Below the pieces are notes generated by a model. It saw nothing but the letters and a program-made list of their open reading frames with translations. It ran no database searches and was not told the DNA's origin. From Alitta virens (lineage: Eukaryota > Annelida > Polychaeta > Phyllodocida > Nereididae), in contig OW028582.1 in assembly GCA_932294295.1 (NCBI GenBank), positions 38,414,204 through 38,478,203 on the forward strand: a stretch of 64,000 nt of DNA, given 5' to 3'. A program made the translations under genes and the position numbers. This document shows, in pieces, positions 37,901 through 49,880 of the stretch. How positions within the stretch are numbered: position 1 is the stretch's first letter; every line of letters begins with the position of its first letter.

Positions 37901-39782
37901 TCATTTTTCGAAACCATTGCTCAGTTTATCTGAACAATACTATATGTTCTTGAATCAGTTTCAGAGTCTGTATAACTATCATTCATCATGCAGATATCCA
38001 ATAATTTCATAATGCAGTGGACACAATTAGACTTAAGCAAAGGGTACTGAAATAAAAAAGAAGCGAAATGTGTTAATGAATACGTTATGATACAAGTAAT
38101 ATGCACCAGAAACGCCTTTGATTCAAGATAATGGAATTTCCTGAATTGAGTAGGACTTTTTGGAGTAGACAGAAAACTCAATTTCTATAAATGCAATGCT
38201 ATATCTTGCATTAAGCATGCAATGTGTGGTCTGCACAAGTTTACATCAAGAAATACAACCCCATCCATTGTAGCTACTGCCAAAAAGCATACAAAGCACA
38301 AAAACACAATATTGTTTTATCCTGATTCATTTTTGTGTCATATTTGTTGCTGAATTCAATAAATGTGTTTATTTAAAGCCAAGTGTTGTGTGTGCTGTTT
38401 TCGTTGACCTCAACTTGTTTGTCTGCTGAAGTCACTGGATACAAAAATCCCTAAAATGGCCACTAGTAGATTATATCTGTAGAAGAGATGACATTTGCAT
38501 TATGCATCTGTTACAGGAAAGTGACAGCAAAAAAAAGTGGAAGAAAATGTATTAGCTTTTATATGCCAAAAAGTGAGGTACATTTTATTATAACACTTTT
38601 ATGACTGTAATCAATTTGAGTGTGTCAAAATACTGGGGTTTCATGAGGGAGTACCTCATGGAGAACAAACAAGTAAGCAAAGCATGGCTTGTTGATTGCA
38701 TATGGAATTTCTGCAATTTTCAACTTGATTTGAATATTTCGATAAGAATCTCAGCAGAAAAGCCACATTGCATTTGTTTAAGCTACACATTTGTGTGAAG
38801 CAAGGATGTAACAGGTGTACTGCTACATGTTCTGAATACATTTAAACTACAGTCAATGGAAAGCCAGAAGAATAATAATCGCGAAAAGCAAGGTCATACA
38901 GTTGGTTTCATAAAATATGGTTGCCTCTCGTCAGCTGTAGCAACCTATTCCTGTAACTGTAGTTGGCTAAAGCCAGCCGATTCTGTCTACTTCTACCCTC
39001 TTGTCAGCTTAAACTATGACCAGTCGACCACTGAAAAAATATAGACCTTGGACCCAGCTATAGCCAGGCATTTACGTCTAGTGGCAGGTTGCATTGTGTA
39101 GCAGAAGTTGTCTAGCTTTGTCTAAGTTCAATTTGATTGGCTGTTTAATGAAACTAACTGTACATAGTTTGTAATTATATTAGTGAACCTTGAGCGATGT
39201 CATTACCAGCAAGCTGACTGTCAAATACATGTTTTTGTGAATTTCAGTAAAATTTGTCTGCCAATTGCACATGTTTGCAAAGGAAATTATCATTGGGTTT
39301 CCAATCACTGATAAAATAATGCTTTTATTTTGTACTTTCCTAACTTTGTCAATCACAGCCGAAAAAAGTTATTGGAGAGCCAGAATTGCACCAATGATAA
39401 CGTATTTGGTGTCTAATAATCTCTTGTCTAAAATTTCTATGCTGATTCCTCTGTTTTCCATCAGTGCCATTGCCCAAAAACATAAAATGCAAAATTGAAT
39501 ATATCATTCCAGATTCCTGAATTCAGTGGATATCAATGTACATATCCATATCACGTGCCACAAAGCTCTCATTAATTTGAGAAAATAACATTAAATGCCA
39601 GTTTTATTTCTTTTTAAAATACTTTTCCAATTAAATGTCTAGATAAAATTTCATACAATCGGTACACAATGGATAACATTTCATACAATCAGTATACACT
39701 GTTCTTCCATGATATACCATACAATGCATACGTTTTCACATTTGTTATTTTTCCATGTGTTTGCCATTCTTTCATACTCTAT

Positions 39783-41366
39783 GAAAAAAATCGTAAACCT
39801 CTCTATATCTGTTTTGTCGATTTTACAAAGGCATTTGACTACATTAACAGAAATGATCTATACTATAAATTTATGAATCAAAAGATAGGCAATAAAATGC
39901 TTAATACAATTATAAGCATGTATGACAAAGGTAAAGCTAGAGTTAATCATTCAGGCTATTAGAGATATGATCAATAGCAGCTATGGCGTTTTGCAAGGTG
40001 GAATTATCAGTCCCAAGTTGTTTAATGAATTTCTATCTGACCTGCCCAATTATTTAAAGGAATCAAATGGTGTAGCACTTAGTAATCTCATGCTCACACA
40101 TATTTCATATGTTGACGACGTAATTATACTTGCATATTCTGCAACATCACTCCAAAGCAGCATAAATTCTCTCCATGATTTTTGCAAAAAGTGGCATCTA
40201 ATTGTGAGTGTAGGAAAAACTAAAATAATGAAATTTGGCAATAACAGACAAAATCAATTTTACTATGATACCCAAGAAATTGAGAATGTTGAGTCCTTTA
40301 AATATCTTGGCCATGTGTTAACAAACAAACGTAACTTGCATAAAAAAATGACTGCTTATCTTGTTACACAAGCACAAAAAGCACTTTTTGCTTTGCAAAG
40401 TGACACCAAGCAGCAACTAGGACATATTAATCCTAAACTTGCCCTAAAAAAGTTTGACACATATATTTTACCAGTCCTTGAGTTGCAGAAATACAGGACG
40501 TAAAGCCCTAATCACCCACCCACCACCAATCCTTGAGTATAATTGTGAAATATGGTCCAGTAACAAACCTGTAAATGAACTAGAGAAGGTACAATTAGGA
40601 TACCTAAAAAATATGTTGGGAGTTAGGAAACAGACCTCATCACAAGCTGTGTATGGTGAGACTGGCAGATTTCCATTACATGTACGACAACAGTTTAGAA
40701 TGATCAACTATTGGATTAAACTAGAAAAACTGCCAGCTAATAATATTCTTAAAAAATGTTTAAATGAGCAAAAAGATGTGCACACTTCTGGTTATAATGC
40801 TTGGGTTGGGAAAATTATTCATATGCTCAATGAACACTATCCACAAAGAGACCATTTAAGACTTGTAAACAATGAGCTAGAATCCTATGCTAAAACGTTC
40901 AAATCTAAAATCTATGAGGAATGTCAGGAAACTATGCTAGCTGAAATCAATGACTCTACACTACAGCCAAAACTTAGAACTTATAAACTCATCAAGACTG
41001 ATTACAGGCTAGAACCCTACCTTCTACTAAACCTTAGCAGAAAAATGTATAATAAAATAGCCAGATTTAGAGTAAGCTCACATAATTTACGAATTGAAAT
41101 AGGTAGACATGAAAACCCTATATTGCCAGCAGTTGAGAGATTATGCCTGAAATGCAATATGCATGTAATCGAAGATGAAAAATATTTGTCTCATAGTATG
41201 CCCACATAACACACTTAGTCATGAGGACCTCTTTAAAATAGCTAATGATCACATAGAAAATTTTGAGCAACTAAACAAAGAAGACAAATTTAAGACCATC
41301 ATGAAATCAAAAGAGCCTGAGTTGTTAAAATCCCTTGGAAAATTTCTTGTAAATATTGATGCCTAA
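39783..41366 (+). pseudogene. Broken reverse transcriptase ORF2 (R4)
   Basis: It has the same domain content as the R3 copy: FVDFTKAFD, YGVLQGG, the catalytic YVDD at 40,108-40,119, FKYLG, and a C-terminal region with LGVRKQTSS and a CLKCN pair. It is broken near 39,960 and by the 42-bp SINE tail plus 13-bp duplication (40,483-40,537). A third break, near 41,200, precedes the final segment ending at 41,366. It cannot make a full enzyme and has no endonuclease. Confidence 0.88.
40483..40524 (+). mobile_element. Truncated SINE tail inserted in the LINE (R4)
   Basis: This is the R4 copy of the 42-bp insert at 26,907-26,948. The left target duplication now has one change (ACCAGTCCTTGAG at 40,470-40,482) against the intact right copy (40,525-40,537), showing neutral drift since the duplication. 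Confidence 0.8.
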
Positions 41367-42775
41367 TGAATGGTTGGGTCATCATCCATTGTCGAGCATT
41401 AACCATCACCCCCCAAACTAGCAGTTTCTGCACTACACGCATTTTTATATATTGTGATCTATGTGCTTTTACACTCATGTACATAACTGTGTAAGATGCC
41501 TTGTTATATATACTCCTAATTCAAATGTTGTACTTAAATTAACATTGTGACAATGAACAGTATTAACTGCAGTAATATATGTGTTTAGGGTTACTGTATA
41601 CATATGTCTTATATATATATATTTTAACAAATCTATGTAAACGAAACTTAATGCTCATATTACCGTGCTATTGTTCAGCAACTGGGATCATGGATGTATA
41701 GATAATCCATTGATAATGTATACCCTTAACTTTTATACCATGTATATATATAAATTGAACATAGAAATAGTGAGTAGAAGTAGACTTAGTACACATTTTT
41801 TATCTGTTATTTTTTGACAAATGTATCATGTATGATATTACTGTGTCAATAAAAGCATATATGTATATCTATTGCTAATTCGCTGTGTTATCTCTTTTTT
41901 ATAAAAAGTCCTAGAACAAGGCCAAAGTTGACCTATTTAAGAGGTGAGCAAATTATTGATGCTGTTCAGGGTGACTTTAAATGTAACTTTCAGTAGAGGT
42001 TCTAATTATCACTGTGTGGTTTGGTATAGAGTTGCATGATTTTCTTATTTATCACTGAGTTTTTCTGATTCCTTGGCCGTAACCTTTCCACCTTATCCTG
42101 TCATTATTTCTTAGCTATTTCTTGATTCTTGTCACAGAATTTTCCCATTCATCATTGGCTTCCACCAGGGTCTTCTATGGCCCCTTGCATTTTTCTATTC
42201 TGGAGTCACAGTTAAATTAAGATGTTAGATTTCATCATACATCCACATTTTGACGTAACCTATTTGTTTCTTTGATATATTTGTCTCTTTAGACTAACCT
42301 ATTCGACACTAATCTGATATTCTTTTTTGTTTTCACAAAAAGGTGATTTCTTCTACTTTTACAATCAATAAACGATTTAAGGTGTTTAATCAAGTCATTA
42401 AACCAACTACATTGAATTATCAACCACCAGTTTTTATACATTTTCTACTTGTGGAACAAGTATATAATGGAAAGTATTTACATAGTTTTTGTGTGGCAAA
42501 ATTAAACATTTTCTTGCATGAGAAGGTACAAGTTTGTTAACTCAATTATGAGTTTGAGACAATGGATATAATTATCATCTTTTCTGATTCAGCAATTATT
42601 TGAGTGGAAAGGATTCTATTCATTTCAATTTTCAATTATTTTGTAGTACATTGTATGCTCTCTAAATAAATGAATATGGTGCTACAAAAGAGAATTAAAA
42701 AAAAAGAAGAAGCGTAATGAACCTCATTATGTAGTTCAACTTTTCAACCAATGCTCTAATGCAGTAAGTTAAGCA

Positions 42776-42862
42776 CAGCTACGCAGCTCAACAGCTGGAC
42801 AGCTAGAAAGCTTGACAGCTAGACAGCTAGATAGCTAGACAGCTAGACAGATGGACGGACAG
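42776..42862 (+). repeat. CTAGACAG-type simple repeat (R4)
   Basis: This is the R4 version of the simple repeat at 5,780-5,870, close to R1 rather than R3. That agrees with R4 being R1-like after about 42,140. It lies directly left of the P start. Confidence 0.8.
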
Positions 42863-45800
42863 CATAGTTAACAGTTTTGGTCACATCAGGAAAGCAATGA
42901 AGGTTATATAAATCACACACAATTGCTCTTTGATATCTGAGAAATTTCCAGCATCAAATCAGATGCTAAATGCCTCTTCGCTGCAATCAGAAGGGAATCA
43001 GAGAATTCCTGAATTGCTTTCCTGCGGGCAGTTTACCCAGGTCTTTGAGAGGTGGCAATTATGTTTAGCATTGGTTTTTTGTCAACTCTAATTATCCTCA
43101 TATTGCATTCACAGTTTTCATTATCAGCCTCCTTTCATGAAATGTGTAGTTTTCACACAAAATCAGTAAGGAGATCCAACAGCTCAGCCAACAGATCTTG
43201 GCTGGCAGGTAAATATATAGGCAGGTACGTTAGTCAGAGAACTTCATAACTCCAACAAGTAGCCTAATTAGAGTATGATTCAGAATAAATGTTCACCTGT
43301 TATTTGGTCATATTTGGAAATTAGTGGAGAGAAATGTAAGCAACAAGTCAAACCACAACTTTTTAGTTGATAAAAATATGTCTGGTAAACAATTACTATT
43401 TTCTCCACTGTAATTTCTGCTGCTTTTCTGTGACTATGACAAATGGCAACAATGGACAATATGGCAAAAACAACATCTGTTTAGAGATAGGAACCTTGAA
43501 GTTAATTAAAGGGCAGAAAGGTGTTTCTGCTGGTTTGGAGGCTGGGGTATGACTTGTAAGTGACATTTTTGTCCAATTTGGTGCCGCTTAAATCTTTGTA
43601 ATGATAGGAATTTAACCGGGAAAAAATGGAAATAATGAATCCTACTATAATCATTCAAATAATGGAGGTTTGAAAATTATGATGTCACTCATTGGGGAGT
43701 CCCAGGGTTTCCCTCGAAGGGTCTTGGTGGGATTCCCCTAAGGTTGTGCCGGGTACCTGCAGTTGCTTTACAGGTAATAAACCCAGGCTAATTAATTTTG
43801 TGATCGTTTGGTTGGAGCTTTCCAATTTAATCGGCTACCTACATGACCAACACAATTCAAATGCTTGCCATAGTCACAAAGGATATTTGAGAAAGGTAAA
43901 TCACCATTCACAAAAGATCTGCCTCAGGCTGAAGTTTGTGGTGATCATGAGCGCTCTTTTAACATTTGGCAAAAGTACTTTAGGCTGTCTGGAAACAATA
44001 TCTAATTGCTGAAAACACATCTTTTCTGGTAGCTGGCAGTTGTTTTTCAAGCCCAGGCTGATATTTGCTGATCATGTGGAAGACCTACTTGAACTCCTTT
44101 CTTTCAGACAAACATGATTCATTGTTTATTAGCATGAAATCACAAGCTGCCTTTGGGGTGATCTTTGCTAAATTGTGTGCAGGTGGCATCCAACTTTCAA
44201 TTTTCATCATAATTTTTGGTAAACACTCTGGTGCTGGGTTGGGTGGTAACAGTAATTTAACCAGGAATATTACTTTTCACACTACATTAGTTGGCATAGC
44301 TACACTTGACACTGCTTGTCAGAATTCATAATACTGTGTGCATGGAATTTGCAAATGCTTGTCAGACAACATATAACTTTCCCTGAATAATCATCCTGTT
44401 TTCTTTATAATAGTCATTGGCCTTATGTACCTCTTTGTGTAATAGATATACATCAATGCACGATAGAATATAGACATATAGATATGTAAAGTGCTGCCTT
44501 CTAAGCGACTCATAATGGTTGATTGCAGGAGTTCACTGACACAATTATTCTATTTCTGAATTTATGTTGTGAACTTTGCATATATGTTCTTCGAATGTAA
44601 ACTAACAGGAACTAAAAAAGGAAAAAAACACGTGAATTCATCAAGATCGAATTAAATCTTACTCATCACATTAACTTCAAATCCATTGTGGTTGTTTACA
44701 AAATGTTTTCATAGATAAAAAAGTGGTTAAATGACACTTGATTTCTTGCTTCACTTTTCAAAAATTCTAAAATATATCTTCTTTCATCCATTTGTCTGCA
44801 AATGTAAGATAATTCCTCACAAAGCCATAGTTTGTGCCACAGGTGACATTAATCCTCATCAACGTATTTGTGGATAATATCCTATTATGCAGACAAAAAG
44901 GGAAATGTCAGATGACAAAAAATCATCCTGGATGAGGCGTGCAAGAAATAGCAGATAGTTCCACCGGAATTTTATTCCCAAAGCAGATATATATTTTCCA
45001 TTCAGCCGCTGTGACCCAATCAGAATGCTTCATTGTCATCCAGCATGTGTGTATATTGTGCAGCAGCAGAGTATATTGGACAGCTGCTAAATATGTTGGA
45101 CGGCTTCAGTTGATGTTGGATGGCGGCAGTGTATGTTAGACAATCTGCAGGCTATGCTGTTCAACATAAAAAATATCAGCAATGGTGGATTGCGTGTCTT
45201 CCAAGTTTTGTGGGATTTGGAAAACTATGTTGGACTACTCATGCACTATCCACTGTTCATCCACTGTCGTTCATGGGAAAAGTAAAGTTAACTTTACTTA
45301 CACAGGAGAACAAATGTAGCTTTTTAACTTTCTTATTAAGTAGCATTTGATTGAAGGAAGTCTTGCATTCTAGCCAAAACCGATTCAAATTTTACAAATA
45401 ATTTTAGTGCAATTTTGGATTTAATAGTACATTTCTCTTTAGGGTAAAATTCGCATAGATTTGTGTTTATGAATTTTGTTCATAAAATAAAAATCATCCC
45501 AACACTTGTGTGTCATACATATTTATAATAGTTGCTGTTCTTCAGTGTTCTTCCGTAGTGTATAGCGACAGAACTGATGTTGAATGTCAGCTGAAGCCCT
45601 TAGCTGAGTCAGCTTATATGACTACTGGCCAGAAGCAAATGTAATGATGAGGTGATAAGACTTGGAGTCCACACCATGTCACACATTTAATCCATGGGTG
45701 CGTTTTTTACTTGCCTCAGCATAGACTTCCTTTTTTGTCATTCATATTCATTTGAATTCCGTCCAGGCAGGTTTTACACCAGGAATCTCGGTTATCAAAA

Positions 45801-45884
45801 TTGATTCATTGTCTTTGTAAAACTGTCTAAGAAATGCAGCTATAATTTATTATAGGAAATAGATTTATATCTCGAATAGCAGGG

Positions 45885-45962
45885 AGTTAACTAACATTTT
45901 TGTTTGGTTATATCCCTCCACCTGCGGCGTTGGGATATAACCAACAAAAACGATAGTTAACT
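45885..45962. repeat. Long imperfect hairpin (P)
   Basis: The left arm (45,885-45,915) and right arm (45,933-45,962) are inverted complements over about 30 bases with a few mismatches. The outer part is AGTTAACTA and the inner part GGTTATATCC/GGATATAACC, around a 17-base GC-rich loop (CTCCACCTGCGGCGTTG). It could be a tiny foldback element or a structured RNA. No target duplication was found. It sits 5 bases after the last visible P/Q difference (45,880). Confidence 0.75.
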
Positions 45963-46823
45963 ACCTGTGGGTAACATAGCCCTAAAGAGGCATATGTGCA
46001 GGTGCTGAAGGCGTATTTCATCCTTTTGTCAAACATATATTGTTCCATGTAGGATAATCTTACCTCTGTATAGAGCGCTTTGAGCTGCCAAAATAGATGT
46101 TCAAAACTAAGTAGAAATCACAGAACATCAAGTGTCATTCAAGTAGTTTGATTTCGAACTCATTAGAATGAAAATAACAATGAATTGGAAGTGAGTCTCA
46201 TAATGAGTATGATCAAACTAAACTTCAACTCAACACCGTTACATGCTTTAACAAGTAGACGCTAATGATCATATGATGATAGGGTGGTGTTTTTGGAAAT
46301 CGACTCCTATAGTGATTTATTAAGAGTCCAAATCTGTCTTCTGGATTTGAAAACATGGCAATAGAGCCATAGAAAACGTGTAAAATAAATACCTATCGAC
46401 AATTATTTCACAAATTCTTGAGAATATCAGTGTACAGTGTGTGTAACAACTATGCTATTTTGTAGCACTTTTGTAAATTGTAATAACTTGGTTAAAGAGC
46501 ATATACCTTCGTAGTTAAATTTCTGTATGCAAGTTTGTATCTTTATTTTCGATTCAAATTGAGTATGAGAAGTACATTGTAATGATTGCATATACAGGCA
46601 TGTAAAAACACATCTTCAGCAAAAACAATTGGATTAAAAGGTTGCTGCAGTCACTTTTTAAATTCCATACAAATCTCCATACACAATTATGATGGTGGTA
46701 CTTTGTGAAATGGGAAATATATCAAAGCATTTACGTCATCAGAAGTGTTTTTTCAAATTGAAAAGAGATCTGTCAAAATTAACCCTCACAATAATGTATC
46801 TCCACCCATAACTCGAGAGCACA

Positions 46824-46887
46824 CGGCTTAGCTCAGTGGTAGCATGCTGGGCTGCCAACCACTTGGTCCTGGGTTCACATCCAGTCC
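46824..46887 (+). mobile_element. tRNA-like head of a SINE or tRNA pseudogene (P)
   Basis: The segment looks like the first 60 or so bases of a tRNA. It has a box A match TAGCTCAGTGGT (46,829-46,840) and a box B match GGTTCACATCC (46,872-46,882, one change from the consensus). Between them an anticodon-loop-like CTGCCAA would read GCC (glycine). The acceptor stem and anticodon stem do not pair well, so it is not a working tRNA. Downstream sequence to about 47,020 may be the SINE body, but no tail or target duplication is clear. Confidence 0.6.
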
Positions 46888-47139
46888 ATGTTGGGAGGTT
46901 GCTTCATCATTTGCTTCATTACCTTGTCACCTGCCTGCCATGATCATCTCTATCTGGTGCAAAAATATTGGAAGTAAATCCTGCCTTATCCAACCACCAC
47001 TCACCACCCATACCTCATGGTTTCAGGTAAAATTAACACTACATCACGTTTGTCTCAAAGAAGAAACGTTTAAGCAGCATCGCTAGGCAAACAATAGTTA
47101 TTCCATTTGACTCAAAATATTCTGCCCTAAAAGTAAATA

Positions 47140-49620
47140 CATGTTCACAGCATTTGGATATCATTTTCAGACAGAAACAATTCTTTAAGGGAATGTTTAA
47201 AAAGCTTTACGATCACCTGAAACTTGTGAATCATGAAATTTTTTTGGAAATGCCTTTATTTTACTTTCCGACAACAGCCAGTGATATCATGATACCAACT
47301 TACTTAATAGGTAATTCATGAGCATTTGAAAGACAGATTGTTGGTAAAAAATGTCTTAACATATGGTTCCAATGGAATTATTGAACATGCTTGTAGACTG
47401 CAATACCCAATGAAGCACATAGTAAAACAAAGTGCACATATTGTACATAAAAACAAAAATAAGCTAGAACAGCTGAAATTGTAACTTCCAGAATGTATTG
47501 TTTTACAGGTGACCCAAGCATGTGGTTTTGTTAATTGTTCCCTTTGTGGCAGGTCATTATTGCCCTGACCGTTCTTTTTGATCTTGTTGCCTGGTAACAA
47601 GAGCGATATTTGGTTCAAAAGGTACTAGAAGCAATTTCAGATGTATCTGCAGTTTCTAAGGTCACGAACAATTTCAGGTTATTAGAGTATCCTTTAATGT
47701 TACATATTTTTCTCTTTCATTTCCTGATGAATATTGTGGTTGGTTTCACAGCACGACAAAACGAAAGTCATTGAACATATAAGGTATTTGCCAGATGTTA
47801 CGAATGGTCACGGATCTTGACATGATAACCAAATAAGTGGCAAGGCCGAAGCTGTGATAACCAATTAAGTGGCAAGGCTGAAACTGTTTACATTTCATAC
47901 ACATACAAATGGTTAATGCCGGAATCTTCGTACACCCATTGTCAGACATGATTTTGCAAAAAATGGCATTGCATATAGACTACCCACCATATACAACAAA
48001 ATGAAAATTTTCAAAGATATAATAGCAACCAATAGTTTAGATGGCTTCAAAAACATACATTAGAAGACATTTTATTGATTCTTGCGATGAAGTTTGCCTT
48101 ATCAAAAATTCCTACATCTGTGATCAAAATTGCTCCATTGAAAAGTCTTTGCCAAATGTCAAAACTGTATCATGATGTCTATGTATTTCAACATTTTATG
48201 TGCATATAATACCATCAATCCAAATTTCCAAATTAATATGTCAAAATTATATGGTGGCCCCTCAGAAACGACATACAATTGTCTTACAGGGGTTTCCTTG
48301 CCTCTTTTTGTAACTTTCCTCATGAGGCTAATAAATTCTTTGTCATTGTCATTGTGAGCTGTCCTCACCTCTAAAATATGATACCGATGCTGCAACAAGT
48401 GTCTATTGCAGGAAGCTGTAAAAGACGAAAGACATATTTTACACTCAGGAAGCCCTGAAGGGTAGCAATGAAGTTGATATGGGGATGTCAAATATCATTT
48501 TCAAACACTCAAATGACAATTGTGGTATGTTTGGCCCTGCTGGAATAAATACGATTTAGATGCAAGTTCTTTTGTTTGACTATGGTCAATCGAGAAAAAA
48601 ATATTTTGTGGAAACCTATCTTGAAAATAAACTTTAGGTAAAAGGGTATTAAGGCATAAAGTAATCTTTATTTTACAGGATTGACAATAAACATTTAAAT
48701 TACAGAAGCACAAGTGCTCTTTTTGATAGTTATAATATAAATTTGATTTGTCAATAATTGCTACCTTTCATCCAAAAGCTTGTGTAAATTATCTAGAGTA
48801 AAGCGATTCAGGAATTCTCTGATTCCTTCCGATTGCAGCAAAGAGTTGTCTAGCATCTAATTTTGGTGATTTCTCAGATATCAAATCACGGTTTCACATG
48901 ATGTATGGAGCCCTCATTGCCAGAAGATGTTAGAAACCAATAGTCTATACTGAGTTTAAAGTTCTACAATGTTAGGAAGACACGAGCATTGGTTATTAAA
49001 CCGAAACAGATAATTTGATTCATCATTTCTCATTACTCAATGCAATCATTATAGATATGAATATCATTAAAAAATACAGCAATTTTGCAGTGAAATGCAA
49101 TTAAAGTACTGACAAGTTTCTGTCATGCACTACACACTTTGCTTCATAAGTGAAGAACTATAATGAGATCAGATGAGATCAGATGGGATGAGATATGATG
49201 AGATGACTTTTTTAAAATGCGTCAATTCAAATGTTATGCAATGATGTGTAATCACGTACACTAAAATTTAGTTGAGGAAAAAGACGTGTTGCAACTTGTC
49301 ATGTGCACATGCTGTCCGTTTGGTTTGTTAATCAATGTGTGTTGTATTTTTTTTTCTGCACTCAGATGCTATCAAAGCATTTTCATTACTATTAAACAGC
49401 TTTCTAAGCCCCAGTATATGCTGAAAATGGTAATACTGTGGCAAGTCAATCCTTGTTGTATTTTATTGGATATCTGTTTGGTACACTCCTGGAAACGAGA
49501 GACACCTAAAAGAACCTTGTGGAACCCCAGCAATAAGACAAGATGGATGGGAAAATTGTATGACAAGAACACAAGAGAAGAACTCTAAGAAATGATGACA
49601 GGATAAGGTTCGAGGTCACA
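47140..49620 (-). repeat. Ancient inverted copy of part of the R unit (P)
   Basis: Modules appear here in reverse orientation and exactly reverse order to R1. Module A is at 47,140-47,310, B at 48,808-48,920 and C at 49,494-49,620, against C, B, A at 5,030-7,240 in R1. Sequence similarity is much lower than between R units, so this inverted copy is far older than the tandem array. Between modules the sequence is not alignable by eye. No gene is seen. One 110-codon minus-strand frame (48,159-48,491) is discussed under rejected items. Confidence 0.6.
49163..49205 (+). repeat. GATGA-rich minisatellite (P; Q copy 62,302-62,344)
   Basis: Imperfect AGATGAGATC-type words repeat over about 43 bp. 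The Q copy is unchanged in length. Confidence 0.7.
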
Positions 49621-49734
49621 GCCTTAAGAATCCACCATAAAAAAGCAGAAACATGAATTTGTTCACAGTGAGCTAAATAAAAGTCCTTTACCTCTCATTG
49701 TCCAGAAACAGATTATCTGCCTGCACCAACATAC

Positions 49735-49879
49735 AAAGATAGATAGCTACATAGATAGATACATACATAGATAGATACATAGATAGATACATAGGTAGAT
49801 ACATAGATGGAAACTGAGATAGATACATAGACATATACAAAGATAGATACACAGATAAATACATAGAAAGATATAGATA
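49735..49879 (+). repeat. (GATA)n-type microsatellite (P; Q copy 62,874-63,018)
   Basis: This is a 145-bp irregular run of ATAGATAGATAC words. The identical length in P and Q is notable, because such tracts usually change quickly. It runs directly into the GC-rich segment at 49,881. Confidence 0.9.
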
Positions 49880-49880
49880 G

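Larger units (their letters stand above)
39783..41867 (+). mobile_element. 5'-truncated LINE, reverse transcriptase half (R4)
   Basis: This is the R4 copy of the LINE at 26,206-28,292, at offset 13,577 on the left. It has the same 5' truncation point, the same TCTAT at both flanks (39,778-39,782 and 41,868-41,872) and the same nested SINE tail. A single insertion was therefore copied with the unit. It has scattered substitutions from R3, including the motif E glycine that R3 has lost. Confidence 0.9.
36942..45727 (+). repeat. Array R, unit R4, a mosaic copy
   Basis: R4 keeps the unit order but changes its closest relative along its length. From 36,942 to about 39,051 it is nearest to the R2 start (13,521-15,633). 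From about 39,052 to 42,140 it is nearest to R3 (25,475-28,565), including the same LINE. From about 42,140 it follows R1 (5,128 onward), for example in keeping a stretch at 42,370-42,440 that R3 lacks. After about 42,900 it is clearly more diverged from R1-R3 and closer to block Q. Recognisable R homology ends near 45,727, equivalent to R1 about 12,288. Confidence 0.85.

Noticed and set aside
48159..48491. A 110-codon minus-strand open frame (copy at 61,298-61,630) with CKICLSSF and two later histidines, resembling a C2H2 zinc finger.
   Set aside because: The spacing between the second cysteine and the histidines does not fit the canonical finger. There is only one such motif, and P/Q identity gives no selection evidence because everything there is identical.
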